Assembly (NCBI GenBank): GCA_001796515.1
Contig: MGMS01000043.1
Coordinates: 1-55,608 of the forward strand
Reading direction: 5' to 3'
Source: Chloroflexi bacterium RBG_13_51_36
Lineage (GTDB): Bacteria; Chloroflexota; Dehalococcoidia; GIF9; AB-539-J10
Length of the DNA stretch: 55,608 nucleotides
Part shown: positions 52,750 to 55,608 of the stretch, piece after piece
Layout: the number at the start of each line of letters is the position of its first letter
Position numbering within the stretch: position 1 is the stretch's first letter
Translations under genes and position numbers: made by a program
Notes under the pieces: generated by a model
Seen by the model: only the letters and a program-made list of their open reading frames with translations
Database searches by the model: none
What the model was told of the DNA's origin: nothing

Positions 52750-53955
52750 GTGGCGAAGACCATAGCCGAAATCAACGAAAGAATCAGAAAAGGCAAGGCT
52801 GTCGTGGTGACGGCCGAGGAAGTGGTCGACATTGCCAGGGCAAAAGGCGTAAGCAAGGCAGCCGAAGAAATCGATGTCGTTACCACCGGCACCTTCGGTC
52901 CCATGTGCGGGTCTGGAGCCTTTCTCAATGTCGGACACTCGAAGCCCAGGATAAAACTCGGCGGCGGCAAGGTTTATCTTAACGATGTCCCGGTCTACAC
53001 CGGTATAGCTGCTGTAGATGTTTTCCTGGGGGCAACGGCCATCCCCGATGACGACCCCAGAAATAAATTCTACCCTGGAGAGTTCAATTACGGTGGCGGC
53101 TACGTAATACAGGAGCTGGTAGCGGGGAAAGACATAATACTTACCGCCAGCGCTTATGGCACGGACTGCTATCCCAGGAAGAAGCTGGAGACCCTGATCA
53201 ACATTAGGGATATAAACGAGGCAATTCTGTTCAATGTCAGAAACGCCTACCAGAACTATAGCGTAGCGGTGAACCTCTCCGATAAGGTTCGCTATACCTA
53301 TATGGGGGTGCTCAAGCCGAATCTGGGAAATGCCAACTACTCTACTGCGGGGCAACTGTCGCCGCTGTTTAACGACCCTTACTACAAGACCATAGGAGTG
53401 GGAACGAGGATCTTCTTAGGCGGAGGGGCTGGCTATGTCGCCTGGCATGGCACCCAGCATAACCCCACTGCTCTCAGGGCAGACAACGGTGTGCCGCGGC
53501 GGGGGGCAGGGACACTGGCTGTTATCGGCGATTTGAAGCAAATGAAGCCTGAATGGTTAGTGGGGACAAGCATGCTCGGTTACGGCTGCACATTGACTGT
53601 GGGCATAGGCGTCCCGATACCCATACTTTCCGAGGAAACTCTCCACTATACGATCGTGAGCGATGCCGACATCCTGGCTCCCATCGTTGACTATTCCGAG
53701 GCTTATCCACAGAGGGAGCCTGATATCTTGGGAGAAGTCAGCTACGCTGAGCTAAAGAGTGGTAACATCAGAGTCCGAGACAAGGATGTACCCACAGCTT
53801 CCTTGTCCAGCTATCCCAAAGCTGTGGAGATTGCCAACATCTTGAAAAAGTGGATAGAGACTGGTGAGTTTTTGCTCACCGAACCGGTAGCTCCGTTGCC
53901 TGGAGTGGAATCAGGCATAACATTTAAGGCACTCAAGGAGAGACCGATATCTTAA
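52750..53955 (+). CDS. DUF39 homocysteine biosynthesis protein
   Basis: 401 residues. COG1900/DUF39 proteins are needed in Methanosarcina (MA1821) to build homocysteine from aspartate semialdehyde and sulfide. Visible family blocks: TTGTFGPMCGSGAFLNVGHS with C53, GGGKVYLNDVPVYTGIAAVD, and SAYGTDCYPRKKLET with C140, both Cys being candidates for persulfide chemistry. The protein lacks the CBS pair present at the C-terminus of the methanogen form. GTG start, seven bases after thi4. Confidence 0.92.
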   Translation: MAKTIAEINERIRKGKAVVVTAEEVVDIARAKGVSKAAEEIDVVTTGTFGPMCGSGAFLNVGHSKPRIKLGGGKVYLNDVPVYTGIAAVDVFLGATAIPDDDPRNKFYPGEFNYGGGYVIQELVAGKDIILTASAYGTDCYPRKKLETLINIRDINEAILFNVRNAYQNYSVAVNLSDKVRYTYMGVLKPNLGNANYSTAGQLSPLFNDPYYKTIGVGTRIFLGGGAGYVAWHGTQHNPTALRADNGVPRRGAGTLAVIGDLKQMKPEWLVGTSMLGYGCTLTVGIGVPIPILSEETLHYTIVSDADILAPIVDYSEAYPQREPDILGEVSYAELKSGNIRVRDKDVPTASLSSYPKAVEIANILKKWIETGEFLLTEPVAPLPGVESGITFKALKERPIS

Positions 53956-53956
53956 A

Positions 53957-54055
53957 CAATGATAAATGACAAGACTCAAATGGCAAAGAGGTGTCTCTGG
54001 CATCTAGACGTCTAGACTTCATTTGCCATGTGGATTTGTTTGCAGTCTAGGACTT
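53957..54055. repeat. Family 2 repeat tract between DUF39 and NIL-ferredoxin genes
   Basis: ATGATAAATGACAAGACTCA ... CATTTGCCATG with an inverted core CATCTAGACGTCTAGA. It separates genes that are expected to act together, so it is probably transcribed through. Confidence 0.55.
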
Positions 54056-54062
54056 TATAGAA

Positions 54063-54473
54063 ATGAATGTTTCCCGGAGGATAGTGCTTCACTTCCCGCC
54101 GAATATGACGGGGCAGCCGGTCGTTTGCCACCTGGTTAAGGATTTTGGCCTGACCTTCAATATCATTAAGGCTTCAATATCGCCGGGACAAGAAGGATTA
54201 TTGATCCTGGAGCTAAGCGGCGAGCGAAAGAACTACGATAAGGGCATCAAGTACCTCGCTGAAACGGGGATAGAAATCCAGTCCTTGAGCCAGGATGTTG
54301 TTCGTGACGAAGCCAGGTGCACTCATTGTGGAGCTTGCGTCACCATTTGTCCCACCGAGGCTTTTGCCCTGGAGCCAAAGACTAGGAAAGTGCTCTTTGA
54401 TCATAATAAATGTGTTGTCTGCGGGCTGTGTGTCAAGGCTTGTCCTCCTCGAGCGATGATATTGTATCTTTGA
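54063..54473 (+). CDS. NIL-domain ferredoxin of homocysteine synthesis
   Basis: 136 residues. Residues 1-75 form a NIL domain (RIVLHFPPNMTGQPVVCHLV). The rest is a two-cluster ferredoxin: CTHCGACVTICPTEAF and CVVCGLCVKACPPRAM. In Methanosarcina the NIL-ferredoxin (MA1822) lies beside the DUF39 gene and is needed with it for the sulfide pathway, presumably delivering electrons to reduce the persulfide. Confidence 0.92.
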   Translation: MNVSRRIVLHFPPNMTGQPVVCHLVKDFGLTFNIIKASISPGQEGLLILELSGERKNYDKGIKYLAETGIEIQSLSQDVVRDEARCTHCGACVTICPTEAFALEPKTRKVLFDHNKCVVCGLCVKACPPRAMILYL

Positions 54474-54475
54474 CC

Positions 54476-54518
54476 GCGAGATTGCTTCCGCTGACGAAGT
54501 CAGCCTGGCAATGGCAAG
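54476..54518. repeat. Family 1 repeat, degenerate copy
   Basis: GCGAGATTGCTTCCGCTGACGAAG ... CTGGCAATGGC, immediately after the ferredoxin stop, in the gap before the UPF0280 gene. Confidence 0.5.
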
Positions 54519-54548
54519 AGAGACAAGCTCCGTGAAAGAGAAGAATCC

Positions 54549-55274
54549 GTGTCTGAGCCACGTTTCTACCGCCACTGGATTAAGGACAGCGACCTGGTTT
54601 CTTTCGAGGTAGCGGTAAAGCAAACAGACCTATACATCCGGTCCCGGCGTAATCTGAGTAACAAAGCTCTCGATTCCGTGCTAAAGCACCGCGGGTCGCT
54701 GGAGGCGTATATTGAGCGTCATCCTCTTTTCCTGACCACATTGGACCCTTATCAGGCCGAAGCTGAAGCCCCGGCCATCGTCAAGGAAATGGCCAGAGTC
54801 TCTCAACTAACGGGTGTCGGTCCTATGGCGGCAGTAGCTGGCGCCATCGCCGAAGCAGTAGGCAGGGATTTACTCGCCTTCTCGCCAGAGGTGATTGTGG
54901 AAAATGGCGGCGATATTTTTTTGAAAATATCCAAGAAGCGGCTGGTGGGAGTCTATGCCGGGCAATCCGCTTTTACGAAGAAGGTTGCCCTTGAAATCAT
55001 GCCCCAGGAAACGCCACTCGGTATATGCACATCTTCCGGGACTGTAGGGCACTCTTTGAGCCTGGGCAGCGCTGATGCCGTTATTGCCCTTTCATCCTCG
55101 GCAGCTTTAGCTGATGCCGCAGCCACAGCGTTGGGCAATATTGTCAAAGACGCCGATGATATTCCTGAGGTAGTTGACAAAGCCCAGAGTATCGCGGAGC
55201 TGCGAAGTGTGGTTATCATTGTGGGCCACAAAATGGGCATCTGGGGCAAAGTGCGAATTGTGCCCCTCGGTTAA
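54549..55274 (+). CDS. UPF0280 family protein (third component of sulfide-to-homocysteine pathway)
   Basis: 241 residues, COG2122/UPF0280. Blocks include LTGVGPMAAVAGAIAEAVGR, VIVENGGDIFLK, GICTSSGTVGHSLSLGSADA and ALSSSAALADAAATALGN. The methanogen homologue (MA1715) contributes to homocysteine synthesis from sulfide. Clustering with DUF39 and NIL-ferredoxin here supports the same role. GTG start with a modest ribosome site; the preceding 75 bases hold a repeat unit. Confidence 0.88.
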   Translation: MSEPRFYRHWIKDSDLVSFEVAVKQTDLYIRSRRNLSNKALDSVLKHRGSLEAYIERHPLFLTTLDPYQAEAEAPAIVKEMARVSQLTGVGPMAAVAGAIAEAVGRDLLAFSPEVIVENGGDIFLKISKKRLVGVYAGQSAFTKKVALEIMPQETPLGICTSSGTVGHSLSLGSADAVIALSSSAALADAAATALGNIVKDADDIPEVVDKAQSIAELRSVVIIVGHKMGIWGKVRIVPLG

Positions 55275-55393
55275 ACGACTGCGCGAGGGTCCGGTGATTC
55301 TGATAGGGGCCCTGTCAGTTTTGAAATCAAGTTATTCCCTGGGTTAATCTAGTCCTTTCCTTTTTGACCCGAGCAGTGATAAAGTTCTAAGTG

Positions 55394-55608
55394 ATGAGAA
55401 AGTCGCCCGACCTTCGAGTGCAATTAGCGCCACGGCATCCTGAAGGACTGGTCCTGTCCAATCCGGTCATGTTGGCCTCCGGCATAGCCGGCTACGGCAC
55501 AGAGTATGCCGAAATCGTTGATATACAGAAGTTGGGTGCCATTGTCTGCAAAGGGACTACGCTTAGACCCAGAAGGGGAAATGAGCAACCACGGCTGGTG
55601 GAAACTAC
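55394..55608 (+). CDS. pyrD: Dihydroorotate dehydrogenase, N-terminal part (cut by the window end)
   Basis: 71 codons visible. [20 protein letters not shown] then [20 protein letters not shown] are the first flavin and substrate blocks of the class 1B catalytic subunit PyrD. It oxidises dihydroorotate to orotate in pyrimidine synthesis. Continues beyond the window; the ribosome site is weak (AAGTG). Confidence 0.88.
   Translation, partial: MRKSPDLRVQLAPRHPEGLVLSNPVMLASGIAGYGTEYAEIVDIQKLGAIVCKGTTLRPRRGNEQPRLVET

Noticed and set aside
11474-54518. CRISPR array
   Set aside because: The repeated units are few, scattered between different genes, diverged in sequence and without regular spacers, and no cas gene is present.

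Overview
The window looks like a chromosome segment of a strictly or mostly anaerobic bacterium, most likely a subsurface Chloroflexota (Dehalococcoidia-like). This is inferred from the mix of gene families: archaeal-type DUF166, THEP1 and DUF39/NIL/UPF0280 proteins next to bacterial Fur, Rrf2, Liv transporters and a DUF5679 microprotein. No rRNA or tRNA gene was found, so the taxonomy is only suggestive. Promoters with TTGACA-17-TATAAT-like spacing and AGGAGG ribosome binding sites are common; GTG and TTG starts are frequent.

Layout. 1-3.7 kb: oxidative-stress operon (PerR-like Fur, rubrerythrin, KatG), a strong terminator, then a 45-residue DUF5679 protein with its own extended -10 promoter. 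4-11.4 kb: an iron-sulfur flavoprotein, a zinc-ribbon/Ser-Thr kinase/AAA-ATPase giant, a DUF166 protein, a DUF5658 membrane protein, THEP1 NTPase and a 30-residue basic peptide, plus a possible small RNA locus. 11.7-21.4 kb: organic acid metabolism (thiolase; an acyl-CoA ligase co-transcribed with LivG and LivF; convergent LivM and LivH; a lipoprotein substrate-binding protein), separated by intergenic repeats.

21.7-38.2 kb: a very large arsenic/thiol-redox region, all on the minus strand. Two ArsR repressors, each with a clear palindromic operator, head two runs: arsR-arsM-ABC exporter-cupin, and arsR-permease-redox thioredoxin-small proteins-DGC-arsC-BASS/ACR3 carrier-FeS-ArsF-ArsG-PKD protein-ACR3-PKD protein-CPHC/CcdA protein-YHS permease-MOSC-nadA. 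38.3-48 kb: a sulfur/iron operon, also minus, headed by an IscR-like Rrf2 regulator (zinc-ribbon protein, CysK, CysE, a collapsed cystathionine gamma-synthase-type gene, MacB-like ABC pair, DUF2318 lipoprotein, two more PKD proteins, NIL protein, cysteine desulfurase, AIR-synthase-like protein, CoA-binding protein). cysS is divergent from it on the plus strand.

50-55.6 kb: a second substrate-binding lipoprotein, then sulfide-using genes: Thi4 (thiazole synthase with His at the sulfur-donor position), DUF39, NIL-ferredoxin and UPF0280, the set known from methanogens for making homocysteine from aspartate semialdehyde and sulfide. The window ends inside pyrD.

The most novel-looking element is a family of four paralogous, membrane-anchored PKD/Ig-like proteins, most ending in a C-terminal CxxC-type tail, embedded among disulfide carriers, arsenical pumps and the DUF2318/MacB system. 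One paralogue carries a one-base frameshift in an A-tract. The collapsed transsulfuration/sulfhydrylation enzyme gene, alongside the sulfide-to-homocysteine operon, suggests replacement of one methionine route by another.
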